Source of the DNA: Cloeon dipterum
Taxonomy: Eukaryota > Arthropoda > Insecta > Ephemeroptera > Baetidae
Direction: 5' to 3'
Assembly: GCF_949628265.1 (NCBI RefSeq)
Contig: NC_088788.1
Location: 17,732,001-17,796,000, forward strand
DNA: 64,000 nt
The translations under genes and the position numbers were made by a program. Position 1 is the stretch's first letter. Every line of letters starts with the position of its first letter. The notes below the pieces were generated by a model. It did not search any database and was not told the origin of the DNA. It saw nothing but the letters and a program-made list of their open reading frames with translations. Shown here piece after piece: positions 43,001-53,978 of the stretch.

Positions 43001-44647
43001 CTGAATGGATTGTTATTTGTACTCTCAACGCGGCGGTGGCGGCGGCGTCGTGATGAAAAACGGCGAGCACGAAACGCGCACGTCTCCGGCCCTTTTCATT
43101 CTTCCATAGGTTGCCTCACAGGCAAGGTGGACCCAGCTTTGTGTGTGTCTCGATGGAATCAGCTAAGAATAAAAAAGAAAAAACCAAAAGTGATGGGTGT
43201 CAGTCACGCGCTCATTTCCAATTCCCCACGGCAGCTCGTGTGCGGGCATCGCTTGCCTCGCGAACCTCGCGATTCAGATTCAGACATGCATTCTTGTCTC
43301 TCTTGGATAATTTGCTAGTAAGTCACTCTGGGACATTTTCTTTAGGTGCTTTTTTATTAAGGAACATCCCACTACTCGTTGTGTTAAAACACTTATTTTC
43401 ATATTAATGTCTTAGACCCTTTTGTCAATCATGATATAAAGGAGAAGAAAAATATATCTCGCTATATTCTCCAAGGGCTTTTAACTTCAACTTGAAATTA
43501 TATAATAATAGTTGAAAGTTTAACTAGGAATTACTGGCTTTGATTTGCAGTTTGGTCATAATTTCAATTAATTTAATTGCAAAAATTACCTGTGCAGGCA
43601 TTTTTCAACTTCCACAGAGTATTTTTATTGGCATTCCCTGCACCAAATTTACAGAAAACCCAAATTTTGAGGTAGTTTAGCGTCCTGCACAAGAAACAGA
43701 ATTCGAACCAGTTCTGACTTCACATAAATCATCACTTTGCTTTTGCAACTTTAATTTCCTTAAAATAAAAAAATAACCAGGACAGTTAAAATTTTGCAAT
43801 TATATTCTTTCGCGAAATAATTGTACAAGAGAGGTTGCACTGAAACAAAGTGATGACATGCCATTGAGAAAACATTGACACCCCTGCTGCGATGACTTGA
43901 TTGAATGATCTGTTGAGCGCAGCAGGAAACGCGGTGATAAAAGATGCATGAGAGAGCGGATTGAGATGTCGTATTGTTAATCTACTTATGCATGCAGCCA
44001 TGCACAACACTCGCAAGAAGAGTGCATTTTGTTTTCCCCTCAAATATATGTGTATGCATGCGCTCAGCAGATATTGCTCGCGTCTGTCTGCACTTTACGA
44101 TTCTGCTCGTGTTCTCGCTCACAGCGGGCGCAGCCGAGGCTCGATCCGCTCGCATGCTGCACTGCACACACGGAGCAGACACTCCAGCCATAATTTGCAT
44201 TTTTCATGCAGGCAATCACTGGCTGGCTGAGAGTGCGGCAATCAAAGAACGAATGTCCACGCCTTCGGGGCTCTCATTAGCATTGAGTTTCAGACAATAA
44301 GTCACGTGGCACATGGTGGTGATTTAAAAAATATTTCATTTTTAATTTAAATTGATTGCAATGAGAACCATTTGATTAAGTTTATGCTAATGTGATTAAA
44401 AAATCTTAAAAATCATCATTTTGTTTCTGAAAAGAGGTTTAAAGTCACTTTTTTACGGTTCCTTATTCTGAGAAAAGGAGAACAAAATTTTAAAACGATT
44501 TAGGGAGAGTTAAAGGGCCGCAAAAAGTCAGTTTTGAAGATGAACAAATAAGATGAAGTGATCTCCTGTATTCATATTTTTTAATTACTTTAAAGATTTT
44601 TGCTACCAGTTGAGGAAGTGACAATAAATACTTGCCTGTACAAGTTC
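40030..44647. other. non-coding interval with strong CpG-rich blocks
   Basis: No gene is supported. CpG-rich blocks lie at about 40170-40660, 41340-41800, 42780-43300 and 43990-44300; the second is the most GC-rich stretch of the window outside the terminal minisatellite. Open frames inside them overlap on both strands, as expected from composition. Whether any block is a promoter or enhancer cannot be told from sequence alone. Confidence 0.4.
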
Positions 44648-45136
44648 CATTTCAAAATTCAGGAGCTAGAGTAAAAGAAAAATTTATGTTTGAAAAGTTT
44701 AATGAAGAACGTTTCTATCTAGCTCAAACAATTAAAAAAATAAGAATAAGAACCAGGCAGTGAGAACAGCAACGAAATTGTATCAAAAAATGAAACCAAA
44801 GTATAGGATTGAAAAACAGCAAAAGGCCGAGCAGCCACCCAAATACTCCGCTCTAGCGCCGGTTGTGTGAGAATAGCTCCACACCCAGCAACTGAGCACA
44901 GAATAGAGGGCAAGCCAGCCGACCCGTCGTGGTGTAGCATAAGGGAGAATTCTCCCCCGTTAAACGCAGCAAGGAAGAGAAGTTGGACGCGTCTTGGTTG
45001 CTGACTTTGTTTTAAGAATCTTTATTTCCCAGCCATTCTTAATAATTTATATTTGCAACTGATCGACTGTCTGAAGTTTTTTCTAAAATTTAAAATAAAA
45101 AAATCACGAGTTTAACAACAGTTGAAATTAATTCAA
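44648..45136. repeat. dispersed repeat family C, copy 3
   Basis: The core 44815-45075 repeats 38818-39060 with only scattered substitutions, including GCAAAAGGCCGAGCAGCC, GGGAGAATTCTCCC and TTGGACGCGTCTTGG. The outer 170 bp aligns more loosely. The high core identity between copies 6 kb apart implies recent movement or gene conversion. Confidence 0.7.
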
Positions 45137-48040
45137 TGACACACGCTCGGCCAATAGTAAATAATATTATTTGCAATTTACTCTTAAATGCAAGGTGCTT
45201 TACATGTATTGGCTGTTTGATCGTTTCTACTTGTATGGTTTTGTTATTTCATCGAACAGTTTCAAATTTGAATGAAATGTTACTGAAAAAAATCACTAGT
45301 TGATTTTACTCGCAATTGCCTTTATCTTTGTTTTCGCAAATGAATTAAATAAATTAAGATGAATAAAATCAACAATTTTAAGATTTATTTTTTTTATTGA
45401 GGAACTGCAGCGCAAACCACTCCCTGATTTGCGAGTGAAGTGGCCTGCCATTGACGAGGGACACCCTGCAAATTAATGAATTCAAGCCGGCTAATAAGAG
45501 TGCCGTGCATATCAACGACTTTTGCTTGCGGTACGTGAAACACACAGCCGTGAATGGAGTAAGCCAGCAGGAAAAGTGCATGGGCAGCATTTCTTCTCGC
45601 CGAATGTGCAAACGCGGAGCATGCATAATGCAGCCTGGCATGATGCATGAATGACAAATCTCTCGCGCGGCGATTGATAAAAAAGCGAAGGGAAAAAGAC
45701 AAAGGCCGTCGTCTGGCTGACTGGCTGCTTGGCACTTTATTTATTATTGTTATTTTCAGCGGCACAAGTGCTACGGCGGCGTGCATGTATATAAGGTGCG
45801 TGGGAGCCGCTTCTCAGGTCACGTCTCGCCGCTCATTCAAATGTGCGCCTCAGGAATGCGGCTTTAATTATCATTGTGCGCCACCGAGCAGGCACGCAGA
45901 GGCAGCCAGGGCGCAGCAGCCAAAGCTCGAATAAATCAAGTCGTGTGTGTGTGTGTGTTTCTTGCGCGCCCCACACCGCTCCATCTTCCTTTCAAGGCCT
46001 ACGCGGGCTGCTGCCGCCGTGTGCAAATACAATAAACAAGCAGCTTTTAAACGGTGGATTTTAAAAGAGGACACTAATAGATACTCCACTTTAACCGTAA
46101 TTATACATTTTCATGAAGACTCAAATTACACTTAAATGCTTTTTCCGTAAGTTTTTCTTTTATGGCTTTTCTTGAATTCAGAAGCTAGAATTAACTTGAA
46201 TGTATATTTTAATTCTGAAAATACATTTCAAATAGTCAGGAAATGACAGTTTTTTAATTTTTGGCACTCTCCTTTTCAAGCGTGAAATATTTCTTAAAGA
46301 AAACCAAGTAATAGTCATTAACATATCACAAATTTAAACGGCAACCTGCTGGGAAGCTCTTGTCCAATTTACAAATAATATTAAAGATGGAGGGAAAAAT
46401 AATTTTCAGAAATTTTTAATTGACTTGTCCACTTGAAACAGTTTTAATTTTCATTTAGCAATTTTGTGCTATGATTCAAAACCTACTTAAATAATACAAA
46501 AGCTTATAAAAACCAAAGCTCACAACAGTCTGTAACCATCTTAAATCAGGTCCGTGCAAAATGATTATTTTGGGTTCGTGGTACAATCTTCAGCAATTAT
46601 TTCCAGTGCGTTTTTTAGAACGAAAACCCAAAATGATGAAACAAATAATAAATAAGAAATAGATGACAAACAAGTCTTTTATCATACGACAATATTATAT
46701 TTATTGTTTACTGGATGTGTGGTTACCGAAAGAAATCATCTTTGCATGTGATTAGCGATGCAAACCGTCAGAAGAATCGAAAAGATTCGTTGAATTTTTA
46801 TCCGACGCATTGGTAAAAAAATTTAAATTTTATTAAAATTTAGTAAAAATTTCCGCTCAATAGTGAGCTTTAATTTAAAATAGTTCTGAAATTCAAGAAT
46901 ATCATGATTTTTAAAGAAATTTACTACTATAACGTATCAAATCCCCTGCTTAGCCTCATAAGCAGAATTCTCCAAGTAACTATAGAAATGTACTGCTTGC
47001 TCTCTGTCTTGCTTCTTGGTTAACAGAGATCAGACTCTGTGGCTGAAGCCGGGACGAATTAGTTGGGTGGCCGACTGGTATTTAAATTAAAAAAATTTTT
47101 TTTTGCTCAACAGCTCCATTTTTAGCGTTTGTACTTGAAATCTAGTTGCTTGATATTTTATTTAACTTGCTGCTGGTTTTAGTTGGATTCGTCAATACAA
47201 GCTGCCTGCAAAAAAGGAACATTTCGTTCTCGTTGCTGTCAGTTATAAATTCAAGGAAATATCATGAAGTTGAAATCTCAGAAGCCTGTCTATTGGAAAC
47301 TATTCTGATCCGGCTGCTCGATCGAAGCAATCACTCAGAGCAAAACGTCAGAGAGCAATCTCCGATTGAGCGGCCAAAGAACCGAAATCGGGCAAAAACA
47401 GTTTGCAGAGCTGCAAAGTGGCACATGAGCCGCGCAACAGCGAAACAAAAATCGGGTTGATTAATATCCGTCGCATGCAGCTCTACACACACAGCGCAGC
47501 AGTGGCTGCTCCTCTTTCTCAGCGGCGCGGCGGCGGCAGCAGCTCGTCGGCAACGCAGATTGATGGTCCAGCATGTTCGGTTTAACGAGCCGTGTAAAAC
47601 GTGCGCTCGCGGAGAGATAGCAGCGCGCGCCCTGCGAAATCAGCAGTTTGTTTATTCTGGTGCGCGCGAGTGTCATGAAAGTCAGTCAGTCGGCGGATTT
47701 ATTTTCCCATTGAACGCGCGCGCGGAGAACTAGGCGGCACCCAATTGTTATTGTGCCGCCACCTGCAGCCTCGATTCGCTCGCGATCAATCAACGCTCGC
47801 ACAGCCTTTCAAATCTGATTTATTGCTTGGATTTTTGTGCGTGAATGTGAATGGACGACAGGTGCATTCAAACGCTTTCGTGAAATCGGGACTGTTTGTT
47901 TTTCTTCAGGCCAAAAGAATAACACTTTTAAAATTTTCTAAAGAGACACAGGATGCAAAAAATAAAATAGCTGGCCTTTTATCTTGAAGACTCATGCATT
48001 TTTTCAATTCATATGGGCCATAAAATTCGTTTTAGGCATC
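45137..48040. other. non-coding interval
   Basis: CpG-rich patches at about 45390-46030 and 47280-47880 flank an AT-rich stretch. A GT microsatellite lies at 45943-45958 and a small perfect 7-bp-arm hairpin (CTGCTTA/TAAGCAG) near 46950. Open frames on both strands show no domain. Confidence 0.4.
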
Positions 48041-48070
48041 CAGTAGATGGATGGGTGACAGCCTGGAAAG
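48041..48070 (+). other. 5S rRNA box-C-like segment at the head of a SINE-like copy
   Basis: The sequence around 48043-48070 (AGTAGATGGATGGGTGACAG, then CCTGGAAA) resembles the internal control region of 5S rRNA genes, which reads approximately AGTACTTGGATGGGTGACCG then CCTGGGAA. It lies about 30-60 bp upstream of the repeat core starting at 48101. Known 5S-derived SINEs (SINE3 type) carry such a promoter at their 5' end. Only the box-C part is evident, and the long copies at 19448 and 53564 lack it, so this is suggestive only. Confidence 0.35.
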
Positions 48071-48100
48071 CCTCCCTGCCGACTACGTAAATGGCTCTAG

Positions 48101-48333
48101 GCCGACTCACTACTTGGTCGTTTGCACCTTTCCAGCATGCGTGATTTGTCATCACGGGATGAATGTCTATAGCGTTTCAAAAAGTCCTCTGTGCGAAGGC
48201 AAGTGGCCCTTCAGTGGGCTGGGTCCCTGTGCGGCGTGGTGCGCCCATGTTATCCGTTCGCGGTGTTATTGGGACCCAGGTGAGCACATTGCGCGCCCTT
48301 CCCGGTCCTCGGACAGGGATAAAGAGCAAAAAA
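48101..48333 (+). mobile_element. SINE-like element, subfamily A, copy 2 (short form)
   Basis: This aligns with the 3' two-thirds of the copies at 19448 and 53564, starting at CCGACTCACTACTTGG. It runs through CACCTTTCCAGCATGCGTG, CCTTCAGTGGGCTGGGTCCC and CATGTTATCCGTTCGCGG, and ends GGATAAAGAGCAAAAAA. It lacks a ~20 bp stretch (TTTCAGCATTCGTGCTAGTG) present in the long copies. Its 5' flank differs from theirs and includes the 5S-like segment at 48041. Confidence 0.68.
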
Positions 48334-48411
48334 TCATCATATTTTTTTTATTATTATTAATGGTTTATTAAACGCAAAATATGCGTGCAACACTCTACAT
48401 CTAAAGGTTAA

Positions 48412-48558
48412 TCAATTTTTACACATTTTCGCTGCTTCTCTCAAAGTAAGTTTTCTTGCTGTACACTTTTGGATATGATATTTTTCACAAGTCTCGCCAC
48501 AGAACTTACATCTACAATCATAATTAGGCTCATAGTGAAACGTTGCATCATATTTTTT
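48412..48558 (-). CDS. short Cys/His-rich ORF, possibly last exon of an unknown gene or element
   Basis: Minus-strand frame of 48 codons ending in TGA at 48412. It contains D-C-R-C-K-F-C-G-E-T-C-E-K-Y-H-I-Q-K-C, a C-x2-C-x3-C-x4-H-x3-C pattern suggesting a zinc-binding knuckle, then a basic C-terminus. An AATAAA lies about 45 bp beyond the stop on the same strand (plus 48363-48368). Upstream the frame closes at a TAA inside a T6/A8 tract; the neighbouring frame there also looks coding (T-P-F-K-F-L-V-D-Y-E-K-D-F), so a homopolymer frameshift may separate them. I do not recognise the family. It could be the tail of a decayed transposon. Confidence 0.25.
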   Translation of the reverse strand, partial: KKYDATFHYEPNYDCRCKFCGETCEKYHIQKCTARKLTLREAAKMCKN

Positions 48559-48955
48559 TTAAAAAATCCTTTTCATAGTCAACCAAAAATTTGAAGGGAG
48601 TTTATTTGCTAGGACGGAGACAAAAATTTGCAAAATACAAAATATTTACTACATATTCCAGTTCGATTTTGATGTTGTCAAAAAATGCAAAAATAAAATT
48701 ATTTTGTATAGAGCCTCAAAAAATTTAACTGTAGAGAGAACATTCAAACATTAAATTTTCCTCCTGTCTGTTATCCCATTGTAGTATTCTTTTGGTGCAA
48801 AAAATGTATTATAAAAATAGTGATCATGGGAATGAAAAAGGTGAAATTCAAACTGAACTTTTATTTTCAGGAAAATCAATCAAGTTTTATTTTCCAAAAC
48901 ACACAAATTTAATTCAACAAAGCATTTATCTACAAAAAATGCGCGTCAAAAGATT

Positions 48956-49318
48956 TTACAGACTTAGAGGACCTGTTTGGCCAGCTAACATTTCTGAACA
49001 CAGCCACACGCACACGAATCTATTGCATACATTTGTAATTGAGAACTGAATTATCAACGATGTTGACCACCCAAACGACAAAACCAGTTTGTCGCTTCTC
49101 GGAACGCTCGCTACATTCAACAAGTGCTTCAGATGTTGACTGCCAGCGTGGCAAGGATGATGAGAAGGTTGCATAATCGACCCCTGTGAGTAAGCCAGAG
49201 CCGTCTGATCGCTCGCGTCTGCTGGAGAAATCGCTAGAACAGGCCTTACTCTGAATGTTTTGCTCAATTTTAAAGCGTCAGAAACAGACACATGTATATG
49301 CCAGTTTTTAGAACTCAT
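48956..49318 (-). CDS. hypothetical ORF, 120 codons, unknown
   Basis: A minus-strand ATG-initiated frame beginning MSSKNWHIHVSVSDALKLSK. It is open for 120 codons in DNA of moderate composition, lying upstream (minus direction) of the Cys/His ORF at 48412. Candidate donors (for example ACAAAT then GTATGC near 49030) could lead to downstream exons, but no consistent spliced model was found. A plus-strand frame (48792-49049) overlaps it. No signal peptide or known domain is visible. Listed only because length and position make it a candidate. Confidence 0.15.
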   Translation of the reverse strand: MSSKNWHIHVSVSDALKLSKTFRVRPVLAISPADASDQTALAYSQGSIMQPSHHPCHAGSQHLKHLLNVASVPRSDKLVLSFGWSTSLIIQFSITNVCNRFVCVWLCSEMLAGQTGPLSL

Positions 49319-49949
49319 CGTGGCGTTCGTTTGGCATACTTTTTTTTACTGCGTTGACGTTCCTATCAACGTCAAATGTCAACGAAAAAATGGCTTTTTA
49401 AAAGAAAAAAAATAATTATCTACAATCGCGATATGCTTCCGTTCTAGAAAAGTCAGAGGTGTGGTATTTTTTTAGTGTATTTTTCCTTCACTTTGTAGGA
49501 GCAGGATGGCATTTGTACGGCAGCACAAAAAATTATGAGCACATGTTACATAAATTAAATTTAATCAAAAATTGTACAAATTAACATTTAAAACAAATTT
49601 AGAAATATACGCAAGAGCAACATTGACCATATTCAAACTAAATTAAAATATATTGTGTTTTGTGCTTATAAAATAGTTGTAAAAATTTTACAATTTTAAA
49701 AAAATTATGTAAAACTTCAGGTTATATTTTGAGCAAAATTTTGGTGTTTAAATGTATATTGTTAGCGTATAATTTTTTCTTTTCGAATTTTAACGTTTTA
49801 TCAGTAGCCTCCATAATTGTTTTGATAAAATGATAATTTCTTTGCGTTGGTCTCCCTCTCTCCAAGTAAAATATTGTTTGAGGGCTTCGTGTTTGCAGGC
49901 GTCCGCACACCTACTACAGAAAGTCACTGGGAAGAATTGACAGTTTAAA
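49319..49949. other. AT-rich upstream region of the protease array
   Basis: Contains a perfect 8-bp-arm hairpin (TTGACGTT, six bases, AACGTCAA) at 49354-49375 and AT-rich DNA up to the first protease start. No clear TATA box at the expected distance was identified for that gene. Confidence 0.4.
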
Positions 49950-51218
49950 ATGAGGGCTGTTCTTTTCCTCATTGCATGCGCAATTCTGATTGCCTCCTCT
50001 GATCAGGTGATTGACTTTCCATTGATAATTTAATGCGCTAATCATGAACATCAGAAGCAACACGGTCCTACAGCAACAAACAAAGACCGACTCCAAGCTC
50101 AGTACGCAGCTTACTACAAAGACCCGGAAAACAAGCCACATATCGATTTCCCACCAAACGGAACTGAGCCACAGCCAGGTATGTTAAAGCCTTTTGCATT
50201 AATTTCAGCGCTAAACTTTTGACTTTGACAGCATCTGCCGGCGTGTCGAGTCAGAGGCCGGCGACGATTCTCACCCGAATTATCGGAGGCGCTCTACTTA
50301 ATAACCAAACCATCGTACCTTGGTTTGTCTTTTTGAAAACCGACAATGCTGTGGTGTGTGGTGGATCTCTCATTTCTACAACCTTTGTGCTTACTTCAGC
50401 CAACTGCCTTAAGAAGTAAGTTTTCAAAAATAAAACTCTTTTGTATTACAAAGAAACTGCATCAAAATAGCGGATCATCTTTTGAAGTGACTGCAGGGGG
50501 AGTCAACCGCCTAGTGTCAGAAACAAATGAAGCCACACAGACCTCCACGACGACATTTTTGCATCCTGACTTTGATGAATTCACCATGTGGAACGATATC
50601 GGTCTTGTTCAGGTGCCAACTGCGTTTACCTTGGGTAAGCTCCTAATTGTGCGATGCAAAATAAAATTTCTACAATTGGCTATTATTACCAGGTAATTTT
50701 ATCAATGTAGTTAAACTGCCTGCACAAGCCGATGCTACAAAAGCTTTTGATAGCATCACTGTGAAAGCTTCTGGATTTGGCCAAACGGCAAATGGTACAA
50801 AAAGTCTTAAGATCAAAGTATGAAAAATACCATATTTTTTTCGAATTTCCAGATGGTCTACTGACTAACTTCTTGCAACAAGTTAGCCTTGTCACAATTA
50901 ACAATGCGCAGTGTGCCTCAATGTACGGCACCAACTTTATCAAACAATTTATGATCTGCACACAGGCTCTTACCACCAAGTCCATTTGCGCGGTATGTGT
51001 TGCGTATTAATTGAAAAAAATTTCACAAAACACTTCCTCGGGAAAAGGGCGATTACGGTGGTCCACTCACCTACACTACAAAAGCGGGGATTAGCGTGCA
51101 AATCGGCATTTCCAGCTTCAACTCTCCGCGAACGTGCACCAGCTACCCTGCTGGATTTACCAGGGTCACCAGCTTTTTGGGATGGATTTCTTCCAAAACT
51201 GGCATTGCGATCCCGTAA
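49950..51218 (+). CDS. secreted S1 serine protease homolog 1 (catalytically dead: His to Asn, Ser to Tyr)
   Basis: Seven coding exons: 49950-50006, 50055-50178, 50232-50415, 50471-50634, 50693-50794, 50853-50992, 51048-51218; 313 residues. All introns are GT-AG, 48-58 bp, phases 0,1,2,1,1,0. A signal peptide (MRAVLFLIACAILIASS) is followed by a cysteine-free pro-segment (about 18-76) with DFPPNGTEPQP at 51-61 region. Then comes a tryptic-type activation site R76/IIGG and a chymotrypsin-fold domain. The catalytic His position is Asn118 (T-S-A-N-C), the Asp is kept (Asp164 in W-N-D-I), and the Ser is Tyr260 (G-D-Y-G-G-P). The position-189 equivalent is Ser254. The fold disulfides (C103/C119, the C-x-S-M-Y/I-C pair, C256/C-T-S-Y) are kept, and there is an N-G-S glycosylation sequon at 122. 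It cannot hydrolyse peptides by the normal mechanism; insect serine protease homologs act as cofactors, inhibitors or binding proteins. Which role applies here is unknown. No clip domain. Confidence 0.87.
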
Positions 51219-51244
51219 ACTTTGCATATATTGTGGATTTCAAA

Positions 51245-51250
51245 AATAAA
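51245..51250 (+). terminator. polyadenylation signal of protease homolog 1
   Basis: AATAAA 27 bp after the TAA stop of the gene ending at 51218. Confidence 0.7.
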
Positions 51251-51713
51251 GATCATCACAGAAACCTATTTCTTAATCTTTTTAATTTGTATAGCAATAA
51301 TGATTACAACACAAAATAATATGCCATTCATAATTATGACAAATAAATTGACATTATTATAATCTATAAGCATATATATTATAAGAAATTTTTATACAAA
51401 ATCAAAAGAATTTTGTGCACATTTTGTGTCTAATAAATACTTCGTTCATAAATTACAAGAAACTCGAATGCTATATATGAAAGAAAAGTCAAAATATATT
51501 TGGTGTACGCCATTTATTCTTTTTGCAACAAGTTATTTCCATTTTGATTTTTAAAATTTGTTCAACGTGTCTCTTGACAAAATTCATTTTTTAAGAGCAC
51601 AGCAGAATTGTCTTTTTTAGTCGACAAACGATCATTATCTCGAAATAAAATGACGTGGTGTTCACACTAAAAGAGGGGCCAATATATGCCAAACGAACCA
51701 TTTCCTCTCGAAC

Positions 51714-53022
51714 ATGCAAGGAGTTGCACACGCTACGCTGCTGCTGCTGCTCATCAGCCTATCTGCTGTTGTGCGGGTAAATTTTCAAAAAATTCTGTTA
51801 GAGTATAGTTATGCACTTAACTCATCAACGCAGACTCGAGAGTATGGAGGGAAAAGAATTCGTTTTTCAATACGGCGCAAAGAGGTAAAAAATGTCAACC
51901 AAGTAGATCTGGCGAAGTATATCACTGATGGCATGGACAAACCATCAATCGATTTTCTTCCAGGAGGACGTGTTCCACAGCCTTGTAATTTTGCTCAACT
52001 ATTAATATTTTGAGTTGAACTTAGTGCGATATTTTGAAACAGCGAGCGCAGGTAGATCAGTCTCAAAAGGTGTTGATGGTCGAATTGCTGGAGGCATTAA
52101 TGCCACGCTCGGCGAAAATCCTTGGCACACGTTGATCACCATCGATGACTCTTTTATCTGCGGAGGCTCTCTCATCTCAAATCAACATGTACTAACTGCA
52201 GGACATTGCGTTTACAAGTGAATTATTTATAATTTATAATATAATGACATATCAGTAAGCGGTCGTTTTTTCAATTGCAGAACTAGTAATTATGCTGTCA
52301 CCGCTGGGGTCGTAGACCGAACGGCACTGTCCAATGGGGTTACAAAATATTCTACCAACAAAATCCTCCACCCAACCTACGACGACTTCTATCTTTACAA
52401 CAACATCGCACTCATCAAGTTGACATCCCCGTTCTCATTAGGTAATATAAAACTTCAGCCGTAAAAGCACCCTCTAAAATTCGTTGGCCAAACAGGAGCC
52501 AACATCAATTTTATTCGCCTTCCAAAACAATCTGATGCTACCAACACTTTCGTTGACTCTGATGTGACCATTTGTGGTTTCGGCAAAAAGGGCAACTGTA
52601 ATCAATGACCATTTCCCCAAATTACCTTTTATTATTAACCAATAAAATAACAGATGCCTACCCTTCGACCCTTCTTCAAACGGTTGGCCTCACCGTTACG
52701 TCTCAGGTTGAATGCGCAGCCACTTATGGAACTACTGCGATTACTTCTTCCATGATGTGCACAGGTGCACAGCCTGAACTGTCTGTTTGTGGGGTAAAAA
52801 TGGTTCCTCATCAGTGGTTTTGATCTATTTTATTTTCTTCCAATCAAGGGAGATTTTGGAGGTGGCCTGATGTACAGAGAGGCTGACAGCCAGAAGACGA
52901 TTATCGGCATCGCCTCGTTCATTTCAAGGAGGAGCTGTCTGCGTTACCCTGCAGTCTACACCAGAGTCACTAGCTTTCTAGGTTGGATTTCCAGCAACAC
53001 CGGGATCGCTATTCGCCCATAA
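51714..53022 (+). CDS. secreted S1 serine protease homolog 2 (catalytically dead: Asp to Asn, Ser to Phe)
   Basis: Exons 51714-51776, 51834-51984, 52043-52217, 52281-52441, 52496-52597, 52654-52793, 52849-53022; 321 residues; GT-AG introns of 54-63 bp in the same phases as its neighbours. A leucine-rich signal peptide (MQGVAHATLLLLLISLSAVV) precedes a cysteine-free pro-segment with DFLPGGRVPQP, then the activation site G-R85/IAGG. His126 is kept (T-A-G-H-C). The catalytic Asp is Asn171 (Y-N-N-I-A-L-I-K) and the catalytic Ser is Phe267 (G-D-F-G-G-G-L); the usual following Pro is Gly. The position-189 equivalent is Ser261. Asp266 and Ile86, the pair that makes the activation salt bridge, remain, so a zymogen-like conformational switch could persist without catalysis. 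A TATATG lies only 31 bp before the ATG (51683), so the true transcription start is uncertain. Likely an extracellular pseudoprotease; partner unknown. Confidence 0.87.
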
Positions 53023-53047
53023 ATTTTGCTGGAATTAATTCAATTTG

Positions 53048-53053
53048 AATAAA
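53048..53053 (+). terminator. polyadenylation signal of protease homolog 2
   Basis: AATAAA 26 bp after the stop of the gene ending at 53022. Confidence 0.7.
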
Positions 53054-53563
53054 AATCAAACGGTTAATTTTTCGATGCCCAGTAAGCTACCGAAATAATA
53101 TGTTTCAAGCAAAGCAAATAAAATCAATACATCATTAATATCTTATATATGAAATAACTTATGTTTTACTAACCCCCTGATTAGTAATTATTAGATACAT
53201 TCCTGATAAATTCATCTGAATTTCCTGGATTTAAAAAGTTCAACAATCCAATTATAATGGTTGAGCAGAAAATCTATATCAACAAAACGATCTATTTTCC
53301 ATACGATTTGTTACCAATTAGAATGGGTTGTTAAAAGCAATTAAATTTAAAAAAATATTTTTTCGTCCTCGCGCTGACACATTAGCTGTTCCAAGCCCTT
53401 AAACTTCATGTATGGAAACTAAGCTACCGTCATTTGAAACAATTAAAACGTACAGGTTGCCTTGGCCAAAATAAAAATGAGGGAGGAATCTAAAATCTGT
53501 AAATTTTTACGTCTGTTTCTTATAAATTTTCAACTTAAGCATTTCAATAACCAGCCCGTTGGA
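53054..53563. other. spacer between protease genes 2 and 3
   Basis: AT-rich intergenic DNA with no exon-like sequence. The SINE-like copy that follows lengthens this spacer relative to the 495 bp between genes 1 and 2. Confidence 0.5.
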
Positions 53564-53978
53564 TCGCATTGTTAAGGCACTCTCAGGAGTGTCAAAGCAA
53601 TGGGAGGTATTTGAGCAGTTCGGAGATCTAATACTGGCTACCCAATGTCAGAGATAGCAAAAAGTGGTTAGTTTAGTGACTCGAATATTGCTCAAATTGC
53701 TCGACGGGCTGGGAGGCGCACCGGCGCCGACTCGCTACTTGCTGGTTTGCACCTTTCCAGCATGCGTGATTTGGCTTCACGGGACAAATGTCTAGCGTTT
53801 CAATACAGTCCTCGGTGCGGAGGCAAAAAGTGGGCCTTCAGTGGGCTGGGTCCCTGCGCGGCCTGGTGCGCCCGTATCCGTTCGCAGTGTTATTGGGACC
53901 CGGGTTTCAGCATTCGTGCTAGTACAGTGCGCGCCCTTCCCGGTCCGAGAGGACAAGGATAAAAAGAGCAAAAAAAAT
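53564..53978 (+). mobile_element. SINE-like element, subfamily A, copy 3 (long form)
   Basis: Nearly identical over its length to 19448-19866, with a few substitutions and small indels (for example GACTCGAATATTGC versus GACTCGAATTGC, and loss of four bases at CCCATGTTATCC). It ends in AAAAAGAGC followed by a short A-run. It is inserted in the spacer between the second and third protease genes, about 270 bp upstream of the latter's start. Confidence 0.72.

Noticed and set aside
51683..51688. TATA box for protease homolog 2
   Set aside because: It lies only 31 bp before the ATG, which would leave almost no 5' leader, so it was not listed as a promoter.
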